Of a stretch of DNA of 64,000 nt, positions 7,576 to 15,908 are shown piece by piece (position 1 is the stretch's first letter; each line of letters begins with the position of its first letter). The notes beneath the pieces were generated by a model. It had not been told where the DNA came from, ran no database searches, and saw only the letters and a program-made list of their open reading frames with translations. The position numbers were made by a program, and so were the translations under genes. Origin of the DNA: Chryseobacterium taeanense (GTDB lineage: Bacteria > Bacteroidota > Bacteroidia > Flavobacteriales > Weeksellaceae); NCBI RefSeq assembly GCF_900099685.1, contig NZ_FNDW01000008.1, positions 1 through 64,000 on the forward strand, in the 5' to 3' direction.

Positions 7576-10158
7576 ATGAAATTAATCAACAAATCAATAC
7601 TGACTGTAGCTATTACGCTATCTACAGCTAGTGTTTATTACGCTCAACAAGTTCAGGACACTGTAAAAGACACAAGGTCCAAAGATATTGAGGAAGTAAT
7701 TTTACAAGGTGTTACGGATATCGCAAAGGATAGAAAGACACCGGTTGCAGTATCTACCATCAAAGCTGCACAAATTCTTGAAAGACAAGGAAACCAAGAA
7801 CTTGTTGAATTACTTAACACTACACCTTCTGTATATGCTACAAAAGGAGGTGGTGGATTTGGAGATTCTCAGATCACTATGCGTGGTTTTGAATCAAGAA
7901 ATATCGCCGTAATGGTAAATGGTATGCCTGTAAATGATATGGAAGGAGGTACCGTTTATTTTTCAAACTGGACGGGATTAGCAGACGTAACAAGTACACT
8001 ACAGGTACAAAGAGGACTAGGTTCTTCAAAACTTGCTATTGCTTCTGTTGGAGGTACAATGAACTTCTTAACAAAGTCAGCAGATATGAAGAAAGGAGGG
8101 GTTATTAGATTGGGAGTTGGTAACAATGACTATTTTAAGACATCTTTCGCATATAATACAGGTAAATCTGATAAAGGATGGTCTTCTTCTTTCTTAATGA
8201 GTAGACAAGCAGGTAGTACTTATATCGAAAATACAGATTATGAATCTTATGCTTATTATTTCGCATTAGGTTGGGAACCCAACAAAAAGCATAATTTCCA
8301 GTTTACATTAACTTCCGCTCCCCAGTGGCACAACCAAAGAACTTATTCATCTACAATTCAAAACTATATAAACTTTAATCCTGATCACGACGGAACACCG
8401 TATAGACAATATAATTCTGACTATGGTTATTACACGGATGCAAATGGAAATAAAGTCGCATTAGCTAACAGAGCAAACTACTACGCTAAGCCTGTAATGA
8501 TGCTAAACTGGGACTGGACGATGAACGAAAAGTCTAAATTAAGTACTGTTCTTTATATGTCGAACGGTAGAGGTGGTGGAACAGGTGACATTGGTAGAGT
8601 TGGAGGAAAAGGAATCACCAGCTTTTATGATGCTGAAGGACATTTCAATTATGACGCAATTTTCGCAGCAAACCAAGCCGTTAATTTAAATACAGCTTCT
8701 GCTGGAAGCACCTTGATCCGTAGAGCGAGTGTAAACTCTCACAACTGGTACGGGATTTTAGCAAACTTCCAACATAAAATTAATGATAACTGGAATTTCT
8801 CAGTAGGTACAGATGACAGATATTATTATGGATATCACTATCAAGTAGCCTCAGATTTATATGGAGCTTCAGGATATAAGGATAGTAATAATAAAAATAT
8901 TGGACCTAAGATTGTAAGTAAAACTTATGATTATCAAAAACTATCATGGAATCCTTTTGGGGGTAGTACCGCACCTATTGAAGACCAAATTGGCTACAGT
9001 AATGATGGTGAAGTTATTTGGTATAGTGGATTTGGTCAGATTGAATATTCCAAAAACAATTTATCTGCCTTTTTACAGGGATCAGTTTCTAATCAAGGAT
9101 ATCAAAGAATTGATAATTTCATACAAGATGGTGTAACTAAACAACAAGGGCAAACTGTTAATACAAAAACAGGATTCAAAAATTTATTCGGTTACAACAT
9201 TAAAGCAGGAGCTAACTATAACATTGATTCTAACAATAATGTATTTGCTAACATAGGATATTATAGTAAACAACCATTCTTCAACTCTGTTTATCCAAGT
9301 AACTTCCAAGTGGTTAATCCAACATTGACAAATGAGAAAATTTTCTCTGCTGAAGTTGGTTATGGATTCAGATCTTCAAAGCTTAGTGCTAACGTTAACA
9401 TCTACAGAACTTCATGGGGAGACAGATGGTTAAGAAGAACAAACCAGACATTTACTTTACCTGATAACACAACAACTACAGGATATGCAGAAATCAGTGG
9501 TATTACTGAAATCCACCAAGGAGTTGAAGTAGATGCAGTTTACAAACCATTTAATTTCTTAGAAGTTCAGGGTATGTTCTCTTGGGGAGATTACCATTAC
9601 AAAGGCAATGCTACAGGAGCAGCATTTGACGACAACAACAATCCGCTTACTTTAGCAGGAACTTCTACATCTACAACTCTCTATTTAGATAAAGTAAAAG
9701 TTGGAGGTACAAGCAACAACAGTATTCCTCAAATGACAGCCTCACTAGGAGCTACTGTAAAGCCTGTAAAAGATCTTAGTATTTTTGGTACATGGAGATA
9801 TGTAGGAAAACTTTACTCCTCAATTGATATTGCAACATTCTCTAACGAAGCTGCACAACAAAAAGGAGTAATGAAATTACCTGATTTCAATTTATTTGAT
9901 TTAGGAGCATCATATAAAATCAGATTAAGAGATAACAATCAATATTTCACTATTGGTGCTAATGTTTACAACTTGTTTGATACTACTTACATTTCTGATG
10001 CATCAACAAACGTATTTACAAAGACAGCTGATCAATTTGCAACAGCAGCTCAATATGAAGCCTATCAGTCTACTCTATACAAAGGTATTGATCCAAGCAA
10101 CAGAGTATTATTTGGATTTGGAAGAACTTGGGCAGCAACATTATCTTTCAACTTCTAA
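7576..10158 (+). CDS. TonB-dependent outer-membrane receptor
   Basis: The 860-residue protein has a signal peptide ending near YYAQ, a possible TonB box (IEEVILQGV, about 38-46), a plug domain (AQILERQGNQELVELLNTTP to SVGGTMNFLTKSA, about 60-170) and a long beta-barrel ending in the outer-membrane signature aromatic WAATLSFNF. It lacks the carboxypeptidase-like N-terminal domain of SusC proteins and looks more like FecA-type receptors for siderophores or other small ligands. It is a single gene with no SusD partner. The ligand is unknown. A TAnnTTTG-like element (CAATTTTG, 7536-7543) lies 33 bp upstream of the start. Confidence 0.88.
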   Translation: MKLINKSILTVAITLSTASVYYAQQVQDTVKDTRSKDIEEVILQGVTDIAKDRKTPVAVSTIKAAQILERQGNQELVELLNTTPSVYATKGGGGFGDSQITMRGFESRNIAVMVNGMPVNDMEGGTVYFSNWTGLADVTSTLQVQRGLGSSKLAIASVGGTMNFLTKSADMKKGGVIRLGVGNNDYFKTSFAYNTGKSDKGWSSSFLMSRQAGSTYIENTDYESYAYYFALGWEPNKKHNFQFTLTSAPQWHNQRTYSSTIQNYINFNPDHDGTPYRQYNSDYGYYTDANGNKVALANRANYYAKPVMMLNWDWTMNEKSKLSTVLYMSNGRGGGTGDIGRVGGKGITSFYDAEGHFNYDAIFAANQAVNLNTASAGSTLIRRASVNSHNWYGILANFQHKINDNWNFSVGTDDRYYYGYHYQVASDLYGASGYKDSNNKNIGPKIVSKTYDYQKLSWNPFGGSTAPIEDQIGYSNDGEVIWYSGFGQIEYSKNNLSAFLQGSVSNQGYQRIDNFIQDGVTKQQGQTVNTKTGFKNLFGYNIKAGANYNIDSNNNVFANIGYYSKQPFFNSVYPSNFQVVNPTLTNEKIFSAEVGYGFRSSKLSANVNIYRTSWGDRWLRRTNQTFTLPDNTTTTGYAEISGITEIHQGVEVDAVYKPFNFLEVQGMFSWGDYHYKGNATGAAFDDNNNPLTLAGTSTSTTLYLDKVKVGGTSNNSIPQMTASLGATVKPVKDLSIFGTWRYVGKLYSSIDIATFSNEAAQQKGVMKLPDFNLFDLGASYKIRLRDNNQYFTIGANVYNLFDTTYISDASTNVFTKTADQFATAAQYEAYQSTLYKGIDPSNRVLFGFGRTWAATLSFNF

Positions 10159-10185
10159 TAAAAAAACATTAGATTTATAAATATC

Positions 10186-10213
10186 AATCCCGGCTTTTCG
10201 CCGGGATTTTTTG
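10186..10213 (+). terminator. Rho-independent terminator
   Basis: AATCCCGGC and GCCGGGATT pair around TTTTC and are followed by a T run. It lies right behind the TonB receptor gene. Confidence 0.85.
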
Positions 10214-10214
10214 C

Positions 10215-10222
10215 TATATTTG
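10215..10222 (+). promoter_or_regulatory. Putative -7 promoter element (TATATTTG)
   Basis: TATATTTG matches the Bacteroidota -7 consensus TAnnTTTG, 26 bp before the ATG at 10249 and directly behind the preceding terminator. Confidence 0.5.
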
Positions 10223-10248
10223 TGTCCTAGAAAAGAAAAAATAGAACT

Positions 10249-10689
10249 ATGGATTTTTACAAAATTTTTCTTAGTGCCCACAAAGGATTCGGGTACCTGG
10301 AATTGGTTTTAGTAGCATTATTTATTATTGCTCTTTTAGCTGTCATGTTTGGCTTTAGCGGTAAAGTAAACAAGTTCCTGAAGAAAACCACTCTCTTTAC
10401 GATGATTTTCTTTCATGTGCAGTTCTTAGTAGGAATATGCTTGCTGTTAATTTTTTCCCCAGGGTTTAAAGCCGCATTGGATTCCGGTACTTTGATGAGT
10501 GATTCTTACTCAAGATTCCAGTATGTAGAACATCCTTTTTCTATGCTGATCGCTGCCGTTTTAATGACGATCATCAACAAAAAAGTAAAGACCAACCCTA
10601 CAATCTCGTTGGGAATTGTCTTTATGGGATTGATCGCAGCAGGTTTATTTGCATTCGCATTCCCTTGGATGAGAGTCTTCGGGGCATAA
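10249..10689 (+). CDS. Small four-helix integral membrane protein
   Basis: The 146-residue protein has four likely transmembrane helices (about 17-38, 47-70, 90-108 and 118-140) separated by short loops, and no signal peptide cleavage site. Start HKGFGYLELVLVALFIIALL, with a conserved-looking HPFSMLIAAVLMTI helix. Proteins like this are conserved in flavobacteria and sometimes labelled cytochrome-b-like because histidines (FFHVQF, EHPFSM) sit inside helices. That function is not shown here. It is followed by asd after 33 bp. Confidence 0.7.
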   Translation: MDFYKIFLSAHKGFGYLELVLVALFIIALLAVMFGFSGKVNKFLKKTTLFTMIFFHVQFLVGICLLLIFSPGFKAALDSGTLMSDSYSRFQYVEHPFSMLIAAVLMTIINKKVKTNPTISLGIVFMGLIAAGLFAFAFPWMRVFGA

Positions 10690-10722
10690 ATATATTAACG
10701 TAAACAATTTTTAATTAAATCA

Positions 10723-11715
10723 ATGAAAGTAGCTGTAGTAGGTTCAACAGGAATGGTTGGACAAGTTATGCTTAAAGTTCTCGAGGAGAGAAACTTCCCT
10801 GTCACAGAATTAATTCCGGTAGCATCCGAAAAATCTGTTGGTAAGAAGGTGAAGTATAAACAGGAAGAATTTACGATTGTAAGCATGAAAGACGCTATAG
10901 CTGCCAAACCTGATATTGCCATTTTCTCAGCCGGAGGTGCCACTTCACTGGAGTTTGCTCCACTTTTTGCTGAAGCGGGAACCACCGTGATCGACAATTC
11001 TTCTGCATGGAGAATGGATCCTGATAAAAAGCTGGTTGTTCCGGAAATCAATGCCGATGTACTGACAAAAGAAGACAAGATCATCGCCAACCCGAACTGT
11101 TCTACCATTCAGCTGGTGATGGTTCTAGGACCTTTAAACAAGAAATATGATCTGAAAAGAGTAATTGTTTCTACTTACCAATCCGTTACAGGTACCGGAA
11201 AAGCAGCCGTAGATCAGTTGAATTCCGAAATCACGGGAGATAAAACGATTGCGAAGGTTTACCCTTACCAGATCTTTAAAAATGCTCTTCCGCACTGTGA
11301 TGTTTTCGCAGATGATGATTACACCAAAGAAGAGATTAAACTGATGAAAGAACCTAAGAAAATCTTAGGGGACGACACGTTCAATCTTACAGCAACCGCG
11401 GTGAGAGTTCCTGTTCAGGGAGGTCATTCGGAAAGTGTAAACATCGAGTTTGAAAATGAATTCGATCTTGATGAAGTAAGAAAGATATTATCTGAAACTC
11501 CCGGAGTTGTGGTAATGGATAACGTTAAAAACAACGAATATCCTATGCCGCTGTATTCCGAAGGTAAAGACGAAGTTTTCGTCGGAAGGATAAGACGGGA
11601 TCTCTCACAGCCCAAGACGCTGAATCTCTGGATTGTGGCAGACAACCTGCGAAAGGGAGCCGCAACCAACGCAGTACAGATCGCAGAATATCTTGCAGCC
11701 AACAACTTAGTGTAA
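10723..11715 (+). CDS. asd: Aspartate-semialdehyde dehydrogenase
   Basis: The 330-residue enzyme reduces aspartyl-4-phosphate to aspartate-4-semialdehyde, the branch point for lysine/diaminopimelate, threonine and methionine. It begins with the NADP-binding GSTGMVGQVML (7-17). The active-site cysteine is C126 in NPNCSTIQL, and the general-base histidine lies in VPVQGGHSESV. The length fits the family. A terminator follows at once (11732-11760), so the downstream CDF gene probably has its own promoter or depends on read-through. Confidence 0.95.
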   Translation: MKVAVVGSTGMVGQVMLKVLEERNFPVTELIPVASEKSVGKKVKYKQEEFTIVSMKDAIAAKPDIAIFSAGGATSLEFAPLFAEAGTTVIDNSSAWRMDPDKKLVVPEINADVLTKEDKIIANPNCSTIQLVMVLGPLNKKYDLKRVIVSTYQSVTGTGKAAVDQLNSEITGDKTIAKVYPYQIFKNALPHCDVFADDDYTKEEIKLMKEPKKILGDDTFNLTATAVRVPVQGGHSESVNIEFENEFDLDEVRKILSETPGVVVMDNVKNNEYPMPLYSEGKDEVFVGRIRRDLSQPKTLNLWIVADNLRKGAATNAVQIAEYLAANNLV

Positions 11716-11731
11716 ACTAACAAAATATAAA

Positions 11732-11760
11732 AGAGTCTCAGAATTGAGATTCTTTTTTTT
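11732..11760 (+). terminator. Rho-independent terminator after asd
   Basis: AGAGTCTCA pairs with TGAGATTCT (one G-T pair) around a 4-nt loop, followed by eight or more T. It ends about 10 bp before the next ATG. Confidence 0.8.
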
Positions 11761-11769
11761 ATCAAACCT

Positions 11770-12768
11770 ATGAACGTTCAGAAAAATAATAATAAAGATA
11801 AATTAGCCTTTCAAAAGATTATTGCCGCATTCGGAATTATTCTCTTCGTCGGAAAAATCATTGCCTGGAAACTCACCAATTCGGATGCTGTATTTTCCGA
11901 TGCCATGGAAAGTATCGTCAATGTCATCAGCGCATTCATGGGATTGTATTCGCTATATCTAGCCGCCAAACCAAAGGACGAAGATCATCCGTACGGACAT
12001 GGAAAAGTGGAATTCGTAACCTCCGGAATCGAAGGTGCCTTAATTGCCATTGCCGGACTCATGATTATCTATGAAGGAGTTCACAGCTTAATCATTGGAA
12101 AAGTTTTAAACAAGCTCGACCTCGGCATCTGGATTATTGCGGCAACAGCAATCATCAACTATCTGTTGGGCTATGTCTCTATTAAAAAAGGTAAAGCAGA
12201 AAACTCTCCGGTACTGATCTCCTCCGGAAAACATCTTCAATCCGATACTTTTACAACGCTGGGGGTTGTGGTCAGTCTCATCGTGGTTTATTTCACCAAA
12301 ATCTACTGGTTGGATTCTGTTGTTGCCTTGGGTTTCGGGGTATATATTATCGTGGTGGGATACAAAATCGTTCGGAAATCGTTAAGTGGAATTATGGATG
12401 AGCAGGATCCTGATCTTTTAAACCGGATTATCAGAGTACTGGAAGAAAACCGCCATACAGAATGGATTGACATTCACAACATGAAAATTCAGCAGTTTGG
12501 GGCTCATCTTCACATTGATGCTCATATTACACTTCCTTGGTATTACAGCCTTCGTGATGCCCATACTGAAATGGAAAAAGTGATTATTATTCTTGTTAAA
12601 AACATCGACAGAACCATAGAGTTTAATTTCCATATGGACGACTGCAGACCCATCTCCTGCTCTATCTGTCAGATCGCCGACTGCCCTGTACGGGAAAACG
12701 ATTTTGTAAAAAGACTAAACTGGACTCCCGAAAACGTAACCTCTGTGGATAAACATACAGCGGAATAA
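11770..12768 (+). CDS. Cation diffusion facilitator (CDF) family transporter
   Basis: The 332-residue inner-membrane protein has about six transmembrane helices. It carries the CDF metal-site signatures SDAMESIVNVIS in helix 2 and HPYGHGKVEFV after helix 3, SDTFTTLGVVVSL in helix 5, and a cytosolic C-terminal domain with the dimerisation and metal-binding pattern (HIDAHITL, FNFHMDDC). CDF proteins export Zn2+, Fe2+, Co2+ or Mn2+ by proton exchange. An unusual feature is the cysteine-rich tail (CRPISCSICQIADCPV), which could bind metal. It converges with the XRE regulator gene on the other strand. Confidence 0.9.
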   Translation: MNVQKNNNKDKLAFQKIIAAFGIILFVGKIIAWKLTNSDAVFSDAMESIVNVISAFMGLYSLYLAAKPKDEDHPYGHGKVEFVTSGIEGALIAIAGLMIIYEGVHSLIIGKVLNKLDLGIWIIAATAIINYLLGYVSIKKGKAENSPVLISSGKHLQSDTFTTLGVVVSLIVVYFTKIYWLDSVVALGFGVYIIVVGYKIVRKSLSGIMDEQDPDLLNRIIRVLEENRHTEWIDIHNMKIQQFGAHLHIDAHITLPWYYSLRDAHTEMEKVIIILVKNIDRTIEFNFHMDDCRPISCSICQIADCPVRENDFVKRLNWTPENVTSVDKHTAE

Positions 12769-12781
12769 AGCATAACCGTTT

Positions 12782-13144
12782 TTATTCTTTAATTCCCAAG
12801 GCACTTTTATAAATGCTGATTTCTTTTTGAAGATCAGCAATCAGCTTTATCTTTTCATCCAATTCTGCAACCATTTTAGATTTGGCATTTAAGACGAATC
12901 CGGGAGGATAATAATCGCTAAGCTCAGTAAGAAAATCATATTCCATAGCGATGCCGAGATTCCAGAGGATTCCGAACTGTAGCGAAGACTGTTTGAAATA
13001 ATTGGTGAGAGAAGAAGGACTGATCGTCATTCGTCTTGCCACTTCGGCCTGGCTGAGCTTTTTATCGCGCATTACGCTCTTTACCAATTGCCCTATATGA
13101 GGGTGCGGATGATTACTTTTTCGGAGATACATTCTATTCATCAT
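12782..13144 (-). CDS. XRE-family helix-turn-helix transcriptional regulator
   Basis: The 120-residue protein has a helix-turn-helix at about 20-55 (IGQLVKSVMRDKKLSQAEVA, then RRMTISPSSLTNYFKQ) and a C-terminal coiled coil (MVAELDEKIKLIADLQKEIS) that may mediate dimerisation. It is a small cytosolic DNA-binding protein with an unknown regulon. It is transcribed alone. The upstream 200 bp contain direct repeats resembling its own start region (see 13211-13267), which could be autoregulatory sites. Confidence 0.8.
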   Translation of the reverse strand: MMNRMYLRKSNHPHPHIGQLVKSVMRDKKLSQAEVARRMTISPSSLTNYFKQSSLQFGILWNLGIAMEYDFLTELSDYYPPGFVLNAKSKMVAELDEKIKLIADLQKEISIYKSALGIKE

Positions 13145-13210
13145 ACTGTTTATTTTTTTAAATGGTTGGGGTTATAAATAGGTCCATTGGCGTTGCGGAC
13201 TCCTCGCTAT

Positions 13211-13267
13211 GCGTCTTAGATACATCCATTGAAATCTAACATATATAAAAATACGTCTTAAATACAT
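13211..13267. repeat. Imperfect direct repeats upstream of the XRE regulator
   Basis: GCGTCTTAGATACAT (13211-13225) and ACGTCTTAAATACAT (13253-13267) are near-identical and spaced 42 bp apart, close to four helical turns. A weaker relative, CGGAGATACATTC, lies at the start of the XRE gene itself (about 13124-13136). The surrounding 13145-13349 is AT-rich with no supported gene. Confidence 0.5.
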
Positions 13268-13349
13268 TCGTCTACATTTTATACTAATATTTATACATTT
13301 AACATAGATAATTATATATCTTAAACGTATAGAGATGAGCCTTAAACGT

Positions 13350-13787
13350 CTAAATATCATTATCAAGCGTATATCGACGGTAATAAAACATCGGGATAAT
13401 AAGCAAAAGGATCAGTGGCTGTATCACAAACCTTCTCATATAGAAAGAAAAGAGATATCCGATCTCAAAATGAGTGTAGATACAGTAAAGATAAATCGGA
13501 AAGGTGATGCCGAAAATAATCAGTATTAAAGCACCACCCTGAACCTTCCATTTTTTATTTTTAAACCAAAAATGAATCACCACACAGGAGAAAAGAAGGT
13601 TTAAAATAAACCTGAAAAGATAATTTACAATCAATTTCCCCCAATCAAAATCCGGAAAAACCATGTTCTTGTTGGCCTCATGAAAGTAATCGAGAAAAGG
13701 GTCATAGAAGATCTGGTTTTCCAAAGCTCTTACCCCGATAAGACCTGAAATACCTGCAATGATAAACAGCCAATTAATAATTTTCAT
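13350..13787 (-). CDS. Exosortase F system-associated membrane protein
   Basis: The 145-residue protein has about four hydrophobic segments and the features of the small protein encoded beside XrtF in Flavobacteriia: an N-terminal anchor (WLFIIAGISGLIGVRALE), NQIFYDPFLDYFH, and late FEIGYLFSFYMRRFVIQPLI. Its start codon overlaps the stop of xrtF (ATGA arrangement at 13784-13787), so the two are translationally coupled. Its precise role in the exosortase system is unknown. Confidence 0.85.
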   Translation of the reverse strand: MKIINWLFIIAGISGLIGVRALENQIFYDPFLDYFHEANKNMVFPDFDWGKLIVNYLFRFILNLLFSCVVIHFWFKNKKWKVQGGALILIIFGITFPIYLYCIYTHFEIGYLFSFYMRRFVIQPLILLLIIPMFYYRRYTLDNDI

Positions 13788-14305
13788 TTTTTTAAAGCAA
13801 AGAATTTAATCCATAGTAACCAAAGTATCATAACAGTGCCATAGATTGCAGCAGGGAAAATAAAATCATGGGCTACTTTCCCATATTGTTTGTGATCTGT
13901 CATCACGATATTGAGTCCTACAATTCTCAGAACGTTCATAACATACAATAAGACGAGCCCTCCTAAAACAAAAAAAAAGGTCTTTCTGCCTTTATAAAAA
14001 GCAAAAACAAAAGAGGCAAAGAGTATCATCACGGATACCGCATTACAACCTTCCACCATTCTTGTAGCATACACACCTTTTACCTTAAAATAAACCTGCT
14101 CTCCTTTTATATCATCATAAAGCTGTGTAGGATATCCCATAAAGTTCTGAACATCCATTACCTGTTTTGCAACAAATCTCGAAAACAAATCTAACCCTAG
14201 CTGTGCGAATTCATTGAGATAAAATTGATAAGCCAGCAGCAGCACAACATACACAACGATGAAGCGCAGCAAAATACCCAAAACCGGTTTAAAATCCTTT
14301 AGCAT
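13784..14305 (-). CDS. xrtF: Exosortase family protein XrtF
   Basis: This is a 173-residue polytopic membrane protein. The exosortase/archaeosortase catalytic triad is visible: C87 in VEGCNAVSVMI, R127 in NVLRIVGLN and H146 in AHDFIFPA. The short length is typical of the flavobacterial XrtF subfamily. Exosortases are membrane cysteine transpeptidases thought to process C-terminally tagged exported proteins. No obvious tagged substrate or exopolysaccharide gene cluster lies in this window. The partner protein follows with a 4-bp overlap. Confidence 0.9.
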   Translation of the reverse strand: MLKDFKPVLGILLRFIVVYVVLLLAYQFYLNEFAQLGLDLFSRFVAKQVMDVQNFMGYPTQLYDDIKGEQVYFKVKGVYATRMVEGCNAVSVMILFASFVFAFYKGRKTFFFVLGGLVLLYVMNVLRIVGLNIVMTDHKQYGKVAHDFIFPAAIYGTVMILWLLWIKFFALKK

Positions 14306-14337
14306 AATACAAAGATAAAAATTAGGCTGTAATTTAC

Positions 14338-14345
14338 TATATTTG
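14338..14345 (+). promoter_or_regulatory. Putative -7 promoter element (TATATTTG) of the amgK-like gene
   Basis: TATATTTG fits the Bacteroidota TAnnTTTG consensus and ends 8 bp before the ATG at 14354, implying a very short leader. No clear TTTG is seen at -33. Confidence 0.5.
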
Positions 14346-14353
14346 TTTCATAT

Positions 14354-15373
14354 ATGAATTCTGAAAACGCTAAACGATTTTTTGAAAAAAATACAGGAAA
14401 AAAATCTTCTGAATTTTTGACTTTAGCTCAAAGTGGTTCTGCGAGGGTGAATTTTCTGGCAATTACTGAAACAGAAAAATACATCGTTACCTACAATGAA
14501 AATATGATGGAAAATGAAAGTTTTCTGTACTATTCACAGGTGTTTTCAAAACTAAACCTCAACACACCTGCAATATTTGCGGTTTCCGAAGATCGGAAAA
14601 TCTATATTCAGGAGTTTTTGGGAGCGCATACACTTTCTGACATCATTACAAAAGAAGGCCTTTCTGAAAATGTAAAAGCTTTAGTAAAACAGACGTTAGA
14701 AAAACTTTATCAGCTTCAGATCCTTACCCTTAATAAAATCGATTTTAAAAAGACTTTTGAATACGAAGCTTATGATGAACTTCCGGTAATCCACGATCTT
14801 TATTATTTTAAAAATTTTGTGGCAGATATTCTGGAACTGGAATACCATAAATCTTCTTTGCTGAAAGAATTTAAAAAGATTGCATATCTTGTTGAAAACC
14901 TCGAGCCTAAAGGTCTCATGATCCGGGATTTCCAGTCAAGAAACATTATGGTAAATGAAAAAGGTTTGGTTTCATTCATTGATTATCAGTCTGCAATGAA
15001 AGGCCCTTTGATGTATGACGTAATTTCTTTTCTGTTTCAGGCTAAAGCTAATTTTCCGGAAGATTTTAAATATGAAATGCTGGAGTTTTACATCCAACAG
15101 TTTGCTGATGAAGAAACAAAGCTTCAACTAAGACAATCGGTGAAGCCACTTCAGATGATGAGATTACTTCAGGTTTTGGGGGCTTATGGTTTCAGAGGAT
15201 TAATTCAGAGAAAACCACATTTTATGGCAAGTCTGGAAAAAGGGATCAAAAATATTACAGAATTCGCTGAAACGTGGGAGGATATGAAAGATTTTCCGGA
15301 ACTGAAAAAAGTGATCGGACAATTGAATCTGGATAGTACAAAATTAAAAATTGAGGAAATTTTGAACCATTAA
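14354..15373 (+). CDS. amgK: APH-family sugar kinase, AmgK-like (anomeric MurNAc/GlcNAc kinase)
   Basis: The 339-residue protein has the aminoglycoside-phosphotransferase kinase fold. The catalytic loop is IRDFQSRNIMV (about 192-202) and the metal-binding segment FIDYQSAMKGPLMYDVISFL (about 212-231), both close in form to AmgK of Pseudomonas. AmgK phosphorylates MurNAc or GlcNAc at the anomeric C1. A nucleotidyltransferase like MurU lies two genes downstream, which supports a salvage route to UDP-MurNAc that bypasses MurA (the fosfomycin target). An antibiotic kinase is less likely given that context. The run 14354-17387 is co-directional. Confidence 0.75.
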   Translation: MNSENAKRFFEKNTGKKSSEFLTLAQSGSARVNFLAITETEKYIVTYNENMMENESFLYYSQVFSKLNLNTPAIFAVSEDRKIYIQEFLGAHTLSDIITKEGLSENVKALVKQTLEKLYQLQILTLNKIDFKKTFEYEAYDELPVIHDLYYFKNFVADILELEYHKSSLLKEFKKIAYLVENLEPKGLMIRDFQSRNIMVNEKGLVSFIDYQSAMKGPLMYDVISFLFQAKANFPEDFKYEMLEFYIQQFADEETKLQLRQSVKPLQMMRLLQVLGAYGFRGLIQRKPHFMASLEKGIKNITEFAETWEDMKDFPELKKVIGQLNLDSTKLKIEEILNH

Positions 15374-15419
15374 GATTTTATTTAAGAAGTTAATGGTTAA
15401 TAAGATAAAATATAAATAA

Positions 15420-15827
15420 ATGCTACACATCGACATACACAGTTTTTCGTACAAGAAAGGAGGAATTCCTAAGGACACAACAGGAAACGGAGGCGGATTT
15501 ACATTCGACTGCCGCGGCATCCTGAATCCCGGAAGAGTGGAAGAATATAAAATTCAGACCGGAAATGATATCGGCGTTCAGGAATACCTGGAAACAAAAA
15601 CTGAAATGCCTAAATTTTTAGAATTAATCAAAAGCCTGATCTCTATTAATATCGATAATTACCTGGAAAGAGGTTTTGAGAATCTTCAGATCAATTTCGG
15701 GTGTACAGGCGGACAACACAGATCGGTATATTCTGCGATAAAAATTGCACATTTCATTGAAGAAAAATATGGTGACAAAGTGGAAATCAGTCTTCATCAT
15801 GATGAACAGCACCAACTTAATTCATAA
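15420..15827 (+). CDS. Stand-alone RapZ C-terminal domain protein
   Basis: The 135-residue protein corresponds to only the C-terminal domain of RapZ. It shows FSYKKGGIP near the start, the FDCRGILNPGR segment, and the diagnostic GCTGGQHRSVY (about 97-107) followed by HHDEQHQLN. In enterobacterial RapZ this domain binds glucosamine-6-phosphate; the N-terminal P-loop domain is absent here. Its position between an AmgK-like kinase and a MurU-like uridylyltransferase suggests a sensor or accessory role in amino-sugar recycling, which is inference. The 81 bp after it hold AT-rich imperfect inverted repeats. Confidence 0.85.
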   Translation: MLHIDIHSFSYKKGGIPKDTTGNGGGFTFDCRGILNPGRVEEYKIQTGNDIGVQEYLETKTEMPKFLELIKSLISINIDNYLERGFENLQINFGCTGGQHRSVYSAIKIAHFIEEKYGDKVEISLHHDEQHQLNS

Positions 15828-15828
15828 A

Positions 15829-15900
15829 TGATAAGCGATAATTTATAAATGATTATTAAACACTTTGAAAATTATCAATCATCATTCATCCCTTATCAAT
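15829..15900. repeat. AT-rich imperfect inverted repeat
   Basis: GATAAGCGATAATTTATAAA on the left resembles the reverse complement of the right part (AATTATCAATCATCATTCAT then CCCTTATC). The wording is close to the inverted repeats around the four-helix gene at 44826-45236. It has no coding content. Confidence 0.45.
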
Positions 15901-15908
15901 TATAGACT

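Noticed and set aside
13172-13366. Minus-strand open frame with repeated MYLRRI peptides
   Set aside because: The peptide repeats simply translate the DNA direct repeats upstream of the XRE gene; Arg/Ile/Tyr bias fits no real protein.
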